DNA of 64,000 nucleotides, from positions 62,001 through 126,000 of the forward strand of contig NZ_JACYXK010000020.1 of the NCBI RefSeq assembly GCF_014842975.1. The letters are read 5' to 3'. Made by a program: the position numbers and the translations under genes. The DNA is from Rhodanobacter sp. DHB23. GTDB taxonomy: Bacteria > Pseudomonadota > Gammaproteobacteria > Xanthomonadales > Rhodanobacteraceae. The notes beneath the pieces are model-generated. The model was not told the origin of the DNA and made no database searches. It saw only the letters and a program-made list of their open reading frames with translations. Shown here in pieces: positions 1 through 9,239 of this stretch (within the stretch, counting starts at the first letter, position 1; each line of letters begins with the position of its first letter).

Positions 1-1301
1 AAGCCCAGCAATACGGTGCCCAGCAATACGCATGGCACGATGACGAAACTCACGAACGGCACCGCGACGAGGTTGGAGAGCGCCCCCACCAGCGAGGCCT
101 CGCCGAAGAACCAGAGGGTCAGCGGCAACAGCGACAGCGTCATCAGCAGCTGGCCGGCCGTGAGCTCGTGCAGGAAAGCGCGCAGGCCACGACCTCGTGA
201 CTGCAGGCACAGCATCAACAAGGCCACCCCGGTGAACGACAACCAGAAGCCCGCCGCCAGCACCGACAAGGGATCGAACGCGAGGATCGCGATCACGGCC
301 AAGGCCAGCGAATGCGCGCCATGGCCGCCGCGCCGCGAGCAGCGCGCCAGCGCCACCACCGCGATCATCAGCAGCGTGCGCACGGTGGGCAGGCCAAAGC
401 CGGCCAGTGCGCCGTACGCTCCTGCCGCCAGCAAGGCAGCGGCGGCCTGCGCCTGCGCGCGCGGCAGGCGCAGGGCCAATCCCGGCCACAACAGGTACAG
501 CGCGCCGACCAGCCACGCACCGATCACCGCCACCACGCCCACGTGGAAACCGGAAATCGCGATCAGGTGCGGAATGCCGTTGGCGCGCGCGACCTCCCAA
601 TCCTGCTGGCTCAAGCCACGCGTGTCGCCCACCGAGAACGCCCGCAGCAGCGCGGCATCGTGCGGATCGCCGACCCGCGCCGCGATGCCGCGCGAGACGG
701 CATCGCGCACGCCGTCCACGCACCATGCCGCGCGGCCTGTCCGCGCATTGGCGGCATCCCCGCGCACGTAGCCGGTGGCCACGATGCGCCGTTGCAAGGC
801 CGTACGCTCGCCGTCCGACGCACCGGGATCGAGCAGGCCGCGCGGTCGTTTCAGCCGCAGCGACAGGCGCCAGCGCTCGCAGGGAGCCAGCGGCGGCGCG
901 TCGTCGTACCACGACACCATCGTGCGTCCGCGCAAGGGCACCGGTTTGCCGTCCAGCGTGGCGCCATCGACGTACAGCGCGAAGCGGGTGGCGTCCTCGC
1001 GCACCAGCGGCAATTCCGCGATGCGCCCGGTCACCGCGAAGTCGCGCCCCTCCAGGTCCCTCGGCAAACGCGCGTCCATCGCCCCCGCGCCGCAGGCCAT
1101 CGCCCACGACACGCCCGCGCAACCGCACAAGGGCAACCGCCAGCGCGGCCAGCACCAGAAGGCCGCGGCCACAAGGAGCAACGACAGCATCGACAGCCAA
1201 CGCGGCGGCAACGCCGGCAGCCATTGCACGGCAAGCACGCCAAGCAGCAGGACAGGCGCCGCCAGCGTCGCGGTGAACGGTTTGTCGAACGCCAGCGCCA
1301 T
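1..1301 (-). CDS. comEC: DNA internalization competence protein ComEC/Rec2, N-terminal part (cut by window edge)
   Basis: ComEC forms the inner-membrane channel that carries single-stranded DNA into the cytoplasm during natural transformation. The frame is open from an ATG at 1301 to the left edge (about 433 codons); the rest, including the expected C-terminal metallo-beta-lactamase-like domain, lies outside. After MALAFDKPF come two hydrophobic segments (about residues 10-50), a soluble region that fits the OB-like DUF4131 domain, and then the membrane core with the family signatures FGLPTVRTLLM (near residue 297) and DPLSVLAAGFWLSFTG (near residue 343). No frameshift is visible. It is on the same strand as lolC-lolD, but a plus-strand gene pair lies between them. 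Confidence 0.9.
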   Translation of the reverse strand, partial: MALAFDKPFTATLAAPVLLLGVLAVQWLPALPPRWLSMLSLLLVAAAFWCWPRWRLPLCGCAGVSWAMACGAGAMDARLPRDLEGRDFAVTGRIAELPLVREDATRFALYVDGATLDGKPVPLRGRTMVSWYDDAPPLAPCERWRLSLRLKRPRGLLDPGASDGERTALQRRIVATGYVRGDAANARTGRAAWCVDGVRDAVSRGIAARVGDPHDAALLRAFSVGDTRGLSQQDWEVARANGIPHLIAISGFHVGVVAVIGAWLVGALYLLWPGLALRLPRAQAQAAAALLAAGAYGALAGFGLPTVRTLLMIAVVALARCSRRGGHGAHSLALAVIAILAFDPLSVLAAGFWLSFTGVALLMLCLQSRGRGLRAFLHELTAGQLLMTLSLLPLTLWFFGEASLVGALSNLVAVPFVSFVIVPCVLLGTVLLG

Positions 1302-1480
1302 GCTCCGCCCGATGCCGGATGGATCGCATCGAGGCTACCCCGCCTGCGGCGCGGTATCGGACGAAAGGCATGTAGGACTATGCCTTGCCGCAGGCTGGTC
1401 CAGGTTTACTTCACTCTTTGTTGGGACAACATGTCCGAACCTGCTTCGACTTCTACCTGCACGCACTCCAGAGGACCGAC

Positions 1481-2056
1481 ATGAAAGCCACTCGCCCCTT
1501 GATCGCCGTGCTTGCCTGCCTCTTGGGTACAGGCGTGTGTGCCGCCGGCACCAATTTCGCCCCCCCCACCAGTGTCAGCCTCTATGCGAAGCCAGGCATC
1601 GGTGCCGGGCAAAACTGCCTGGCCGGCGCGCAGACCGACGACGACGGCATGAACGAAAAGCCTGTGGTCTATCTCGAAAATTCGTCCGGCACCGCGGCAT
1701 GGCATGTCACCTTGCCTTTACCCGCCCACACCTACCAGGCCAGGGCAACGCATTGTGTCGGCACGCCGTCTACGCTCTATGTGCTGGTGCAAGGCGACAC
1801 GCAGTCCGAACAGACCATATCGCAGACGCTGCTTGAAATCGTCGCACTCGACCGTTCCACCGGCGCTGTCGTGACCTCAACGCCAATCGATGCACCGAAC
1901 GTCGGCGCAGCCCACACGACATGGGTTGATGACGGCGACCAGCACTTCGTCTTGCAGGAAAACAGTTTGATCGTCACGGGAAAATACGCATTGCTTTCCA
2001 ACCGGGATGGGCCCGTGGACTTCTCCCTGAAGGCTCCGATGAACCTGCATCCTTGA
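1481..2056 (+). CDS. Secreted protein of 191 residues, candidate immunity protein for the adjacent T4SS effector
   Basis: I recognise no family. The protein starts MKATRPLIAVLACLLGTGVCAA, a Sec signal peptide with probable type I cleavage after GVCA; the Cys is preceded by Val, so it does not fit a lipobox. The mature part is about 170 residues with two Cys (QNC and THC), which suits a periplasmic disulfide. The start is chosen at 1481 because AGAGGA precedes it and the signal peptide begins there; an upstream in-frame Met would bury the signal. It ends 13 bases before a peptidoglycan-hydrolase effector with an XVIPCD tail. In known X-Tfe/X-Tfi pairs the immunity protein is periplasmic and its gene is adjacent, so immunity is the likely role (inference). 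Confidence 0.6.
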   Translation: MKATRPLIAVLACLLGTGVCAAGTNFAPPTSVSLYAKPGIGAGQNCLAGAQTDDDGMNEKPVVYLENSSGTAAWHVTLPLPAHTYQARATHCVGTPSTLYVLVQGDTQSEQTISQTLLEIVALDRSTGAVVTSTPIDAPNVGAAHTTWVDDGDQHFVLQENSLIVTGKYALLSNRDGPVDFSLKAPMNLHP

Positions 2057-2069
2057 AGGGAAGCGCATC

Positions 2070-3227
2070 ATGAACGAGAAGGAAAGCTTCATTGCCGGGT
2101 TGTATCCAGCGGCTGTTGAAGTCTCCAATGAAACCGGCATGGCCTGGCAAACCATCCTGGCCCAGGCCGCGCAGGAAACCGGTTGGGGACAACACCAGCT
2201 TCCCGGTAGTCACAACATCTTCAACATCAAGGCCGATCCCAGTTGGCACGGGCCGAGCAAGACATTCAATGTCTGGGAGATCGAAAACGGCCAGAAGGTC
2301 TGGAAGGATCAGTCCTTCCGCGTATATGGCTCCGACGAGGAAGCATTACGGGATCGTGTCGAGTTTCTGCGCGACAACCCGCGCTATGCCAAAGCCGGCC
2401 TGTTTGACGAAGGCACCAAGGGCAGCCTTGAAAAAGAATCGGCCGCCCTGCAACAAGCGGGCTATGCCACCGACCCACACTACGCCGAAGGCTTGGTGCG
2501 CGTGTTCAATAGCCCGACCATGCAGAACGCCATCAAGGCAGCGCAAACACTGGAGGCAACCGGATACCACTCGCCGGATAGTCAGCTACATCAGCAAGCG
2601 ATCCTGGAGCAAGGCACCCACGGCACGGCTGTCACCGCCCTGCAAGCTGACCTGGCGAAGTTGGGTTACGGCCAGGATCGAGGCCAGCCCCTCGAAGCCG
2701 ACGGCGACTTCGGCATCCAGACACGCCATGCCGTGGAACGCTTCCAGCACGACCATCATCTTGCTGTGGATGGCAAGGCCGGCCCGCTGACGCAGCAAGC
2801 CATGCGCTCGGCGTTGCAATCGCATACCCGACAGGACGCCCTCCATCATTTGGGCGATCCGCGCAATCCCGATCATGCCCTGTACGAACAGGCGCTGGCG
2901 GGTGTGAGCAAGCTTGATGCGCAACATGGCCGCACTGTTGATGGGCAAAGCCATAACATAGCCGCCGCACTGGTCGTCGAGGCCAAACGTGAAGGCATGA
3001 CACGCATCGACCAGGTAGCCCTTGGGGACGGCAACAGCAGGGTCTTCATCGTCCAGAAGGCCGGTTCACTCATGGAGACCGACAAGTACGGCGCTGTCGA
3101 TACGGTCAAGGCCACGCAAACGGCAATGGCGCAAAGCTCCGATCTCGCCGCCGCTATCCAGCCGCCCGTCACCACTCCCACACCAGGCGTTCAACCGACC
3201 GCGCCATCCCAGGCCATGGTCATCTGA
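2070..3227 (+). CDS. Type IV secretion antibacterial effector: glucosaminidase + PG-binding + XVIPCD
   Basis: A predicted peptidoglycan hydrolase delivered into rival bacteria. Residues about 1-165 form a FlgJ/glucosaminidase-type domain with the signature AQAAQETGWG (probable catalytic Glu36) and NIFNIKAD. Residues about 175-250 are a PG_binding_1 repeat (QGTHGTAVTALQADLAKLGY, then DGDFGIQT and TQQAMRSAL). Residues about 258-355 match the XVIPCD, the C-terminal signal recognised by VirD4 of the Xanthomonadales killing T4SS: GDPRNPDHALYEQ, then LDAQHGR, SHNIAAAL and RIDQVALGD, followed by a Gln/Pro-rich tail. There is no Sec signal peptide, as expected for T4SS substrates. It is preceded at 13 bases by the candidate immunity gene. 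The pair is visibly less GC-rich than its neighbours. Confidence 0.88.
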   Translation: MNEKESFIAGLYPAAVEVSNETGMAWQTILAQAAQETGWGQHQLPGSHNIFNIKADPSWHGPSKTFNVWEIENGQKVWKDQSFRVYGSDEEALRDRVEFLRDNPRYAKAGLFDEGTKGSLEKESAALQQAGYATDPHYAEGLVRVFNSPTMQNAIKAAQTLEATGYHSPDSQLHQQAILEQGTHGTAVTALQADLAKLGYGQDRGQPLEADGDFGIQTRHAVERFQHDHHLAVDGKAGPLTQQAMRSALQSHTRQDALHHLGDPRNPDHALYEQALAGVSKLDAQHGRTVDGQSHNIAAALVVEAKREGMTRIDQVALGDGNSRVFIVQKAGSLMETDKYGAVDTVKATQTAMAQSSDLAAAIQPPVTTPTPGVQPTAPSQAMVI

Positions 3228-3243
3228 CTTTCCTGACTTCGAA

Positions 3244-3265
3244 AAGTGAGGCGGTCAAACCTCAC
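3244..3265 (-). terminator. Possible intrinsic terminator of lolD
   Basis: Read on the minus strand, GTGAGG pairs with CCTCAC across an 8-base loop and is followed by TTTTC. The lolD stop codon lies in the stem. The stem is only 6 bp, so the call is weak. It separates the converging effector gene and lolD. Confidence 0.4.
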
Positions 3266-3990
3266 CCGCGTGCCTGCTCCCGCAACACCCCTTCATGCAA
3301 CACCAGCGTGCGATCCATCCGCGCCGCCAGTCGCGTGTCATGCGTGACCAGGATGAAACTGGTACCCACTTCGCGATTGAGCTCCAGCATCAGCTCGTAG
3401 ACCTGCGCCGCGTTGCCTTCGTCGAGGTTGCCGGTGGGTTCGTCGCCCAGCACGCAGGCCGGCTTGGTCACCAGCGCACGCGCCACCGCGCAGCGCTGGC
3501 GCTCGCCGCCGGAGAGCTCGGCCGGCTTGTGGTCAAGGCGCGCGCCGAGACCCACCCGCTCCAGCAATGCCGATGCCTGCCTGCGCGCATCGGCAATCGC
3601 CGTGCCGCGGATCAGCAGCGGCATGCACACGTTCTCCAGCGCGGTGAACTCGGGCAGCAGGTGGTGGAACTGGTAGACGAAGCCCAGCGAACGGTTGCGC
3701 ACGCGGCCGCGCTCGGCGTCGGAGAGTCTGGAGAGCTGGCGGCCATCCACCTCCACCTCGCCCGCGCTCAACGTGTCCAGGCCGCCCAGGATGTGCAGCA
3801 GGGTGCTCTTGCCGGTGCCGGAGGCACCCACGATGGCCATGGTCTCGCCGCGCTTCAGCTCGAAGCTGACGTCGGCGAGCACCTCGGTGCGCAGGCCGCC
3901 TTCGGCATAGGTCTTGGCCACGCGGGTGGCGCGCAGCACGGGCCCGCTCGACAAAGGTATGTTCGACGGCATCGGGTTCTTCTCACTCAT
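3262..3990 (-). CDS. lolD: Lipoprotein-releasing ABC transporter ATP-binding subunit LolD
   Basis: ATPase of the LolCDE complex, which extracts outer-membrane lipoproteins from the inner membrane and hands them to LolA. The 242-residue protein has Walker [10 protein letters not shown], the Q-loop region [18 protein letters not shown], the signature LSGGERQR and Walker [12 protein letters not shown], which are typical of LolD/MacB ATPases. The ATG at 3990 overlaps the end of lolC by 8 bases, indicating translational coupling; a second Met at codon 7 is an alternative start. Length and operon partner fit LolD rather than FtsE or MacB. Confidence 0.95.
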   Translation of the reverse strand: MSEKNPMPSNIPLSSGPVLRATRVAKTYAEGGLRTEVLADVSFELKRGETMAIVGASGTGKSTLLHILGGLDTLSAGEVEVDGRQLSRLSDAERGRVRNRSLGFVYQFHHLLPEFTALENVCMPLLIRGTAIADARRQASALLERVGLGARLDHKPAELSGGERQRCAVARALVTKPACVLGDEPTGNLDEGNAAQVYELMLELNREVGTSFILVTHDTRLAARMDRTLVLHEGVLREQARG

Positions 3991-5224
3991 AGCGCAGCGC
4001 CTGCGCCGGCTGCGTGCGCGAGGCGCGCCACGCGGGATACAGGGTGGCCAGCAGCGAGAACGCGAAGGTGACCAGCGCCACCCAGCCCACGTCGCTCCAG
4101 TCCAGCCGGCTGGGCACCTCGCTGATGTAGTACACGTCCGGCGAGAGGAACTGCACGTGGAACACGTGCTCGATCCACTTGACGATGCCCGGCAGCTTCC
4201 ACGACAGCAGCGCGCCCAGCCCGACGCCGATGCCGATGCCGACCAGGCCCACCAGCACGCCCTGTACCATGAACATGGCCATGATGCTGCGCGGCGTGGC
4301 GCCCAGGGTGCGCAGGATGGCAATGTCGGCCTGCTTGTCGGTGACCAGCATCATCAGCATCGAGATCAGGTTGATCACCGCCACCAGCACGATCAGCGAG
4401 AGGATGATGAACATCACCAGCTTCTCCATCGACAAGGCGGAGAACAGGTTGGCGTTGTCCTGGTCCCACGTCCGCACCTGGTAGACCGGCCCCAGCTGGT
4501 CGGCCAGCTCGTGCGCCACCGGGCGGGCGTTGAAGAGGTCGTCCAGCTTCAGGCGGATGCCGCTGGGACCGTCCAGGCTGTTGAGCTTCTCGGCATCCTG
4601 GATGTTGACCAGCGCGAGGCCGGAGTCGAACTGCTCCATGCCCATGGTGAAGGTGCCCACCACGTGGAAGCCGCGCATGCGCGGCACGCCGCCGAACGGG
4701 GTGGCGCGCATTTCCGACACCGCCATCACCACCTGGTCGCCCACGCCCACGCCAAGCTGGGTGGCGAGATCCTGCCCCAGCACGATGTTCCAGCTGCCCG
4801 GCGTGAGTTCGTCGAGCTTGCCGTGCACCATGTGCTGGCCGATGTCGACCACCCTGGGTTCCAGCGCGGGATCGATGCCGCGCACCATCGCGCCGGCCGT
4901 GGCCCGGCCCTGCAGCAGCGCCTGGATTTCCACGTAGGGCGCGGCACCCTTCACGTGCGGGTTGGCCTGGGCGGCTTTCAGTGCAAGCGGCCAGTCCTCC
5001 ATGCCCTGGCCGATGCCGGAGATGGTGGCGTGCGAGATCGCGCCGAGGATGCGCGTCTTCATCTGGTAGCCGAAGCCGTTCATCACCGACATCACGGTGA
5101 TGATCGCGATCACGCTCATCGAGATGCAGACGATGGAAACGGCCGAGATGAAGGAAATGAACTGGTTGCGACGCTTGGCTCGGGTGTAGCGCAGGCCGAT
5201 GAAAAGCTCTAGCGGTCGGAACAT
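3983..5224 (-). CDS. lolC: Lipoprotein-releasing ABC transporter permease LolC/LolE
   Basis: Membrane subunit of the lipoprotein-sorting transporter. The 413-residue protein has the family layout: an N-terminal helix (residues about 20-45, [20 protein letters not shown]), a large periplasmic domain (about 50-260), and three C-terminal helices in the FtsX-like domain, including [19 protein letters not shown] and the cytoplasmic coupling segment [14 protein letters not shown]. It starts [20 protein letters not shown] at 5224, which is the family's normal N-terminus; longer upstream frames are not supported. Only one permease gene is present here, so a single subunit may serve as a LolF-type homodimer or a second gene may lie elsewhere. 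Confidence 0.93.
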   Translation of the reverse strand: MFRPLELFIGLRYTRAKRRNQFISFISAVSIVCISMSVIAIITVMSVMNGFGYQMKTRILGAISHATISGIGQGMEDWPLALKAAQANPHVKGAAPYVEIQALLQGRATAGAMVRGIDPALEPRVVDIGQHMVHGKLDELTPGSWNIVLGQDLATQLGVGVGDQVVMAVSEMRATPFGGVPRMRGFHVVGTFTMGMEQFDSGLALVNIQDAEKLNSLDGPSGIRLKLDDLFNARPVAHELADQLGPVYQVRTWDQDNANLFSALSMEKLVMFIILSLIVLVAVINLISMLMMLVTDKQADIAILRTLGATPRSIMAMFMVQGVLVGLVGIGIGVGLGALLSWKLPGIVKWIEHVFHVQFLSPDVYYISEVPSRLDWSDVGWVALVTFAFSLLATLYPAWRASRTQPAQALRYE

Positions 5225-5331
5225 GGGCAGGTCGCAATAGGAAGTGATGGGCGGCGCGCCCGAAGGAGCCGGCATTATCCGGCATTCGCACAGACAACGC
5301 AGGCAAGGCGAAGTGCCCGCGTGGAAAAGGT

Positions 5332-5769
5332 TCAGATGCGCGCGGCAGCCTGCCCCGCCTGTACCGTGGCGAGGCGCATGCGCAGGCGGCGCCGGGTGTC
5401 CGCGTCGCTGTTGTCGGGCGCCAGCAGCAACACCTGTTCGCCCAGAGCAGCCGTGCGCAGGCGCAGCAGGATGCATGCGCCCAGCACGCGGAACGAGGCC
5501 AGACGGGCCGGCGCGTCGCTGCGGTCGGCAAGGTGCAGGCTCCAGCCGCCTTCGCCGCTCCAGCCTGCAGCCATCACCGGCGAAGCCCGATGGCGGCGCA
5601 CGGCGTGGAATACCAGTGCGACCGCCAGCACGGCCAGGATGAGCTTCAACCAGGTCGGCAGCCCGCAAGAAGCGATGGCGAGCAGCACCAGCATCGCCAG
5701 CGACCACAGCAGTCGCGGCAGCCAGTGCGAGGGACGGTATTCAAAGCCGATGGCGGGCGCGGATGTCAT
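5332..5769 (-). CDS. ygfX: YgfX-like membrane protein, partner of SdhE
   Basis: A 145-residue protein with two adjacent hydrophobic segments near the N-terminus (WLPRLLWSLAMLVLLAIASC and PTWLKLILAVLAVALVFHAV), then a soluble C-terminal half. This layout and its overlap of 29 bases with sdhE match the YgfX/CptA family, which is commonly encoded directly after sdhE. In E. coli the family has been described as affecting cytoskeletal proteins, with SdhE acting as its antitoxin, a role that is disputed. It closes the sdh operon here. Identity rests mainly on topology and context because sequence conservation is low. Confidence 0.75.
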   Translation of the reverse strand: MTSAPAIGFEYRPSHWLPRLLWSLAMLVLLAIASCGLPTWLKLILAVLAVALVFHAVRRHRASPVMAAGWSGEGGWSLHLADRSDAPARLASFRVLGACILLRLRTAALGEQVLLLAPDNSDADTRRRLRMRLATVQAGQAAARI

Positions 5770-5989
5770 CGATGATCGCCTGCCAGTCCGCGCGCGGCGC
5801 CTTCGCGTGTCCCATCACCCAGTCCCACAGGTCTGGGTCCTGCACGTCGAGCAGTTCGTCGAAGGCCTGCTGCTGCGCCTCGTCGGCATGCGGGAAGGCT
5901 TCGTCCAGCCAGCCGCCGAACAGCGCGTCGAGCTCGCGGGTGCCGCGGCGGGTGCGCCAGCGGAGGCGTTTGATGCGGGCAGCTTCCAT
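5741..5989 (-). CDS. sdhE: FAD assembly factor SdhE
   Basis: A small (82-residue) protein that promotes covalent attachment of FAD to SdhA. It has the family's RGxxE motif in RWRTRRGTRELD, followed by FGGWLDEAF, the acidic helix DEAQQQAFDELLDVQDPDLWDW and the conserved end of DUF339 proteins. It lies downstream of sdhB behind a repeat-rich gap of 184 bases and overlaps ygfX. In this operon it acts on the flavoprotein encoded just upstream. Confidence 0.92.
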   Translation of the reverse strand: MEAARIKRLRWRTRRGTRELDALFGGWLDEAFPHADEAQQQAFDELLDVQDPDLWDWVMGHAKAPRADWQAIIDDIRARHRL

Positions 5990-6019
5990 GGGGCAATGCG
6001 CGCGAAGCGCCTCCTTTGC

Positions 6020-6170
6020 CTCCTCTCCCTGCGGGGAGAGGATTGAGGTGAGGGGCCAATCTTGCGGAATGGTTATTCCGGAAAGAGTGCTTTGATTGGC
6101 CTTCCCGCAAGCACCCGCCCCTCATCCGCCCTGCGGGCACCTTCTCCCCGGCGGGGAGAAGGGAAGATGT
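6020..6170. repeat. Intergenic palindromic repeat between sdhB and sdhE
   Basis: The gap holds CTCTCCCTGCGGGGAGAG near 6025-6042 and, facing it, CTTCTCCCCGGCGGGGAGAAG near 6151-6171 with GAGGTGAGGGG/CCCCTCATC and CCAATC/GATTGG between them, so the whole segment can fold into one long interrupted hairpin. It belongs with the CCCTCTCC-type repeats near 23.7, 47.5 and 53.9 kb. It could stabilise the sdhB mRNA end or reduce read-through into sdhE-ygfX (inference). Confidence 0.75.
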
Positions 6171-6173
6171 CTC

Positions 6174-6953
6174 TTACGCGCGGCGCTCCACCATCAGCTT
6201 CTTGATCTCCGCGATTGCCTTGGCCGGGTTCAACCCCTTCGGGCAGGTGCGCGCGCAGTTCATGATGGTGTGGCAGCGGTAGAGCTTGAACGGGTCTTCC
6301 AGGTCGTCCAGGCGCGCGCCGGTGTCCTCGTCGCGGCTGTCCACGATCCAGCGGTAGGCCTGCAGCAGGATGGCCGGGCCGAGATAGCGGTCACCGTTCC
6401 ACCAGTAGCTCGGGCAGCTGGTGGAGCAGCAGGCGCACAGGATGCACTCGTACAGGCCGTCGAGCTTCTTGCGGTCTTCCGGCGACTGCAGGCGCTCGCG
6501 GTCCGGCTTGGCGCTCTGCGTGCGCATCCACGGCTTGATCGAGGCGAACTGCGCGTAGAAATGCGTGAGGTCGGGCACCAGATCCTTCACCACCGGCATG
6601 TGCGGCAGCGGGTAGATCTTCACGTCGCCCTTGGCCACGCTGTCCACGGCGCAGATGCATGCCAGCGTGTTGGTGCCGTCGATGTTCATCGCACACGAAC
6701 CGCAGATGCCCTCGCGACAGGAGCGGCGCAACGTGAGCGTGGGGTCGATCTCGTTCTTGATCTTCAGCAGCGCGTCCAGGACCATCGGGCCGCACGCGGC
6801 CATGTCCACCTCGTAGGTGTCGATGCGCGGGTTCTGGCCGTCGTCCGGGCTCCAGCGATAGATGCGGAAGGTACGAGGCTTCTTCGCATCCTTCGCCGGG
6901 AAGTGCTTGCCGGGCTGGATCTTGGAATTCTTGGGTAGCGAAAACTCTGCCAT
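6174..6953 (-). CDS. sdhB: Succinate dehydrogenase iron-sulfur subunit
   Basis: Carries electrons from FAD in SdhA through [2Fe-2S], [4Fe-4S] and [3Fe-4S] clusters to ubiquinone in complex II. The 259-residue protein shows the plant-type ferredoxin motif [15 protein letters not shown] with a later C (LACIC), then [16 protein letters not shown] and [17 protein letters not shown] for the other two clusters. Length is normal. It follows sdhA by 98 bases; a REP-like palindrome sits in that gap. Confidence 0.97.
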   Translation of the reverse strand: MAEFSLPKNSKIQPGKHFPAKDAKKPRTFRIYRWSPDDGQNPRIDTYEVDMAACGPMVLDALLKIKNEIDPTLTLRRSCREGICGSCAMNIDGTNTLACICAVDSVAKGDVKIYPLPHMPVVKDLVPDLTHFYAQFASIKPWMRTQSAKPDRERLQSPEDRKKLDGLYECILCACCSTSCPSYWWNGDRYLGPAILLQAYRWIVDSRDEDTGARLDDLEDPFKLYRCHTIMNCARTCPKGLNPAKAIAEIKKLMVERRA

Positions 6954-6977
6954 ATGCTGAACCCTTCAATCTTGCAT

Positions 6978-7045
6978 GTAGGAGGGGCTTCAGCCCCGAT
7001 CACTGCCTGATGCGGATACCGGTCGCGGCTTGAAGCCGCTCCTAC
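6978..7045. repeat. REPIN-like palindrome between sdhA and sdhB
   Basis: Two inverted REP-like units: GTAGGAGGGGCTTCAGCCCC at the left and, inverted, GGCTTGAAGCCGCTCCTAC at the right, about 25 bases apart. The arms differ internally (GGGG/CCCC versus GCGG/CCGC), so each unit also forms its own small hairpin. The same family occurs inside ccmH (28425) and, more diverged, after rnd (57886). Confidence 0.8.
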
Positions 7046-7051
7046 GGACGA

Positions 7052-8839
7052 TCAATAGACGCGCTTCTTCGGCGGCACCACCTCGACCTCGTCGGTCAGG
7101 GTGTACATGTGCACCGGGCGGAAGTCGAAGCCAACCTTGCCGTCCTCGTCCACCTTGACCATGGTGTGCTTCTGCCAGTTGTGGTCGTCGCGGTCGGGGA
7201 AATCCTCGCGCGCGTGGGCACCGCGGCTCTCGGTGCGCTGCTCGGCAGAGTGCATGGTGCCCACCGCCTGGTCGAGCAGGTTGGCCAGCTCCAGCGTCTC
7301 GATCAGGTCGGAGTTCCACACCAGCGAGCGGTCGCTGGTACGCACGTGCTTGAACGACTCGTGCACGGCGTCGATCTTGGCGCAGCCTTCCTTCAGCGTC
7401 TCGCCGGTGCGGAACACCGCGGCGTCGGACTGCATGGTGCGCTGCATGTCGAGGCGGATCTTCGCGGTCGGCAGTTCGCCGTCGGCATGGCGCAGGCCGT
7501 CGAAGCGGGCCAGCGCCTTGTCCAGTGCACTGGCCGGCAGGTCCTTGTGCGCCAGGCCGGGCTTGATCAGCTCGGCGCAGCGGTGTGACACCGCGCGGCC
7601 GAACACCACCAGGTCGAGCAGCGAGTTGGAACCCAGGCGGTTGGCGCCGTGCACGGACACGCAGGCCGCCTCACCGATGGCGAACAGACCCGGCACCACG
7701 GCATCGACGTCGTCGCCCTTCTTCTGCACCACTTCGCCGTGGTAATTGGTCGGGATGCCGCCCATGTTGTAGTGCACGGTGGGCAGGATCGGGATCGGTT
7801 CCTTGGTCACGTCCACGCCGGCGAAGATGCGCGCCGACTCGGCGATGCCTGGCAGGCGTTCGTGGATGACCTCGGGGCCGAGATGCATCAGGTTGAGGAA
7901 GGCGTGGTCCTTGTGCTCGCCCACGCCGCGGCCTTCGCGCACCTCGATGGTGATGGCGCGGCTGACCACGTCGCGCGAGGCCAGGTCCTTCGCGCTCGGT
8001 GCATAGCGCTCCATGAAGCGCTCGCCATTGGAGTTGGTGAGGTAGCCGCCTTCGCCGCGCACGCCCTCGGTGATCAGGCAGCCCGCGCCGTAGATGCCGG
8101 TGGGATGGAACTGCACGAACTCCAGGTCCTGCAGCGCCAGGCCCGCGCGCAGCACCATGCCGCCGCCGTCGCCGGTGCAGGTATGCGCCGAGGTGGCGCT
8201 GAAGTAGGCGCGGCCGTAGCCGCCGGTGGCCAGCACCACGGCCTGGCCGCGGAACAGGTGCAGCGTGCCCTCGTTCATGTCGAGGGCCAACACGCCGCGG
8301 CAGACGCCTTCGTCGTCGAAGATCAGGTCGATCGCGAAGTATTCGATGAAGAAGGTCGCGTCATGCGCCAGCGCCTGCTGGTACAGCGTGTGCAGGATGG
8401 CGTGGCCGGTGCGGTCCGCCGCGGCGCAGGTGCGCTGCGCGGTGCCCTTGCCGTAATGCGTGGTCATGCCGCCGAACGGGCGCTGGTAGATGCGGCCTTC
8501 GTCGGTGCGCGAGAACGGCACGCCGTAGTGTTCCAGCTCGTAGATCGAGGGGATCGCCTCGCGGCACATGTACTCGATCGCGTCCTGGTCGCCCAGCCAG
8601 TCCGAACCCTTGATGGTGTCGTAGAAATGGAAGCGCCAGTCGTCCTCGCCCATGTTGCCGAGCGCGGCGGCGATGCCGCCCTGCGCCGCGACAGTGTGCG
8701 AGCGGGTCGGGAACACCTTGGTGATGCACGCGGTCTTGAGGCCCTTCTCGGCCAGGCCGAAGGTGGCGCGCAGGCCCGCGCCGCCGGCGCCGACCACGAT
8801 CACGTCGAACTTGTGCTGCTGGATCTTGTAGCTTTCCAC
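7052..8839 (-). CDS. sdhA: Succinate dehydrogenase flavoprotein subunit
   Basis: Oxidises succinate to fumarate in the TCA cycle and feeds the respiratory chain. The 595-residue protein has the dinucleotide-binding start [20 protein letters not shown], the flavinylation segment [17 protein letters not shown] with the FAD-linked His, and the substrate-site segments [21 protein letters not shown] and [18 protein letters not shown]. The C-terminus KKRVY is typical. It starts 4 bases after the end of sdhD and is translated in the order C-D-A-B. Confidence 0.97.
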   Translation of the reverse strand: MESYKIQQHKFDVIVVGAGGAGLRATFGLAEKGLKTACITKVFPTRSHTVAAQGGIAAALGNMGEDDWRFHFYDTIKGSDWLGDQDAIEYMCREAIPSIYELEHYGVPFSRTDEGRIYQRPFGGMTTHYGKGTAQRTCAAADRTGHAILHTLYQQALAHDATFFIEYFAIDLIFDDEGVCRGVLALDMNEGTLHLFRGQAVVLATGGYGRAYFSATSAHTCTGDGGGMVLRAGLALQDLEFVQFHPTGIYGAGCLITEGVRGEGGYLTNSNGERFMERYAPSAKDLASRDVVSRAITIEVREGRGVGEHKDHAFLNLMHLGPEVIHERLPGIAESARIFAGVDVTKEPIPILPTVHYNMGGIPTNYHGEVVQKKGDDVDAVVPGLFAIGEAACVSVHGANRLGSNSLLDLVVFGRAVSHRCAELIKPGLAHKDLPASALDKALARFDGLRHADGELPTAKIRLDMQRTMQSDAAVFRTGETLKEGCAKIDAVHESFKHVRTSDRSLVWNSDLIETLELANLLDQAVGTMHSAEQRTESRGAHAREDFPDRDDHNWQKHTMVKVDEDGKVGFDFRPVHMYTLTDEVEVVPPKKRVY

Positions 8840-8843
8840 GGTC

Positions 8844-9239
8844 TCAAACTCCCAATGCGATGCGCAGCACGGCCAGCACGCCCGCGAGCGCGCCCAGCAC
8901 CGCGAGGAACTTGATCGCCACCAGCAGGACCACTTCCTTCCAGCGGGTGTGCACGTAGTCTTCGATCACCACCTGCAGGCCGAGCACGGCGTGCCAGAAC
9001 ATGGTGACCACGAACAGGATCAGCAGCAGCGCATTCCACGGCTTCGCCACCGCGGCTTTCGCCGTGGCGTAGTCGGCGTGCGTCAGCGACAGCACGGTGA
9101 ACACGAACCACAGGCCGAGCAGGATCAGCGCGGCGGCGGTGACGCGCTGCGTCCACCAGTGGCCCACGCCCGACTGCGCGGAGCCGAAGCCGCGCGCACG
9201 CTTCAACGGGTTGCGCAGGTCTTTCGCATTCGCGCTCAT
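8844..9239 (-). CDS. sdhD: Succinate dehydrogenase membrane anchor subunit
   Basis: Membrane anchor contributing to the quinone site and haem b pocket of complex II. The 131-residue protein starts [24 protein letters not shown] and has three hydrophobic helices (about residues 32-52, 67-88 and 103-127). The second carries [17 protein letters not shown]; its His and the following Asp-Tyr are the usual haem/quinone residues of this subunit. The ATG at 9239 overlaps the sdhC stop in an ATGA arrangement. Confidence 0.93.
   Translation of the reverse strand: MSANAKDLRNPLKRARGFGSAQSGVGHWWTQRVTAAALILLGLWFVFTVLSLTHADYATAKAAVAKPWNALLLILFVVTMFWHAVLGLQVVIEDYVHTRWKEVVLLVAIKFLAVLGALAGVLAVLRIALGV

Noticed and set aside
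1301-1481. Hairpin AAGGCAT/ATGCCTT in the comEC/immunity gap as a terminator
   Set aside because: No T-tract and divergent genes on both sides, so termination makes no sense here.
16-1484. Plus-strand open frames over the comEC region
   Set aside because: The minus strand encodes recognisable ComEC; the plus-strand translations are Arg/Ala/Pro-rich without motifs.
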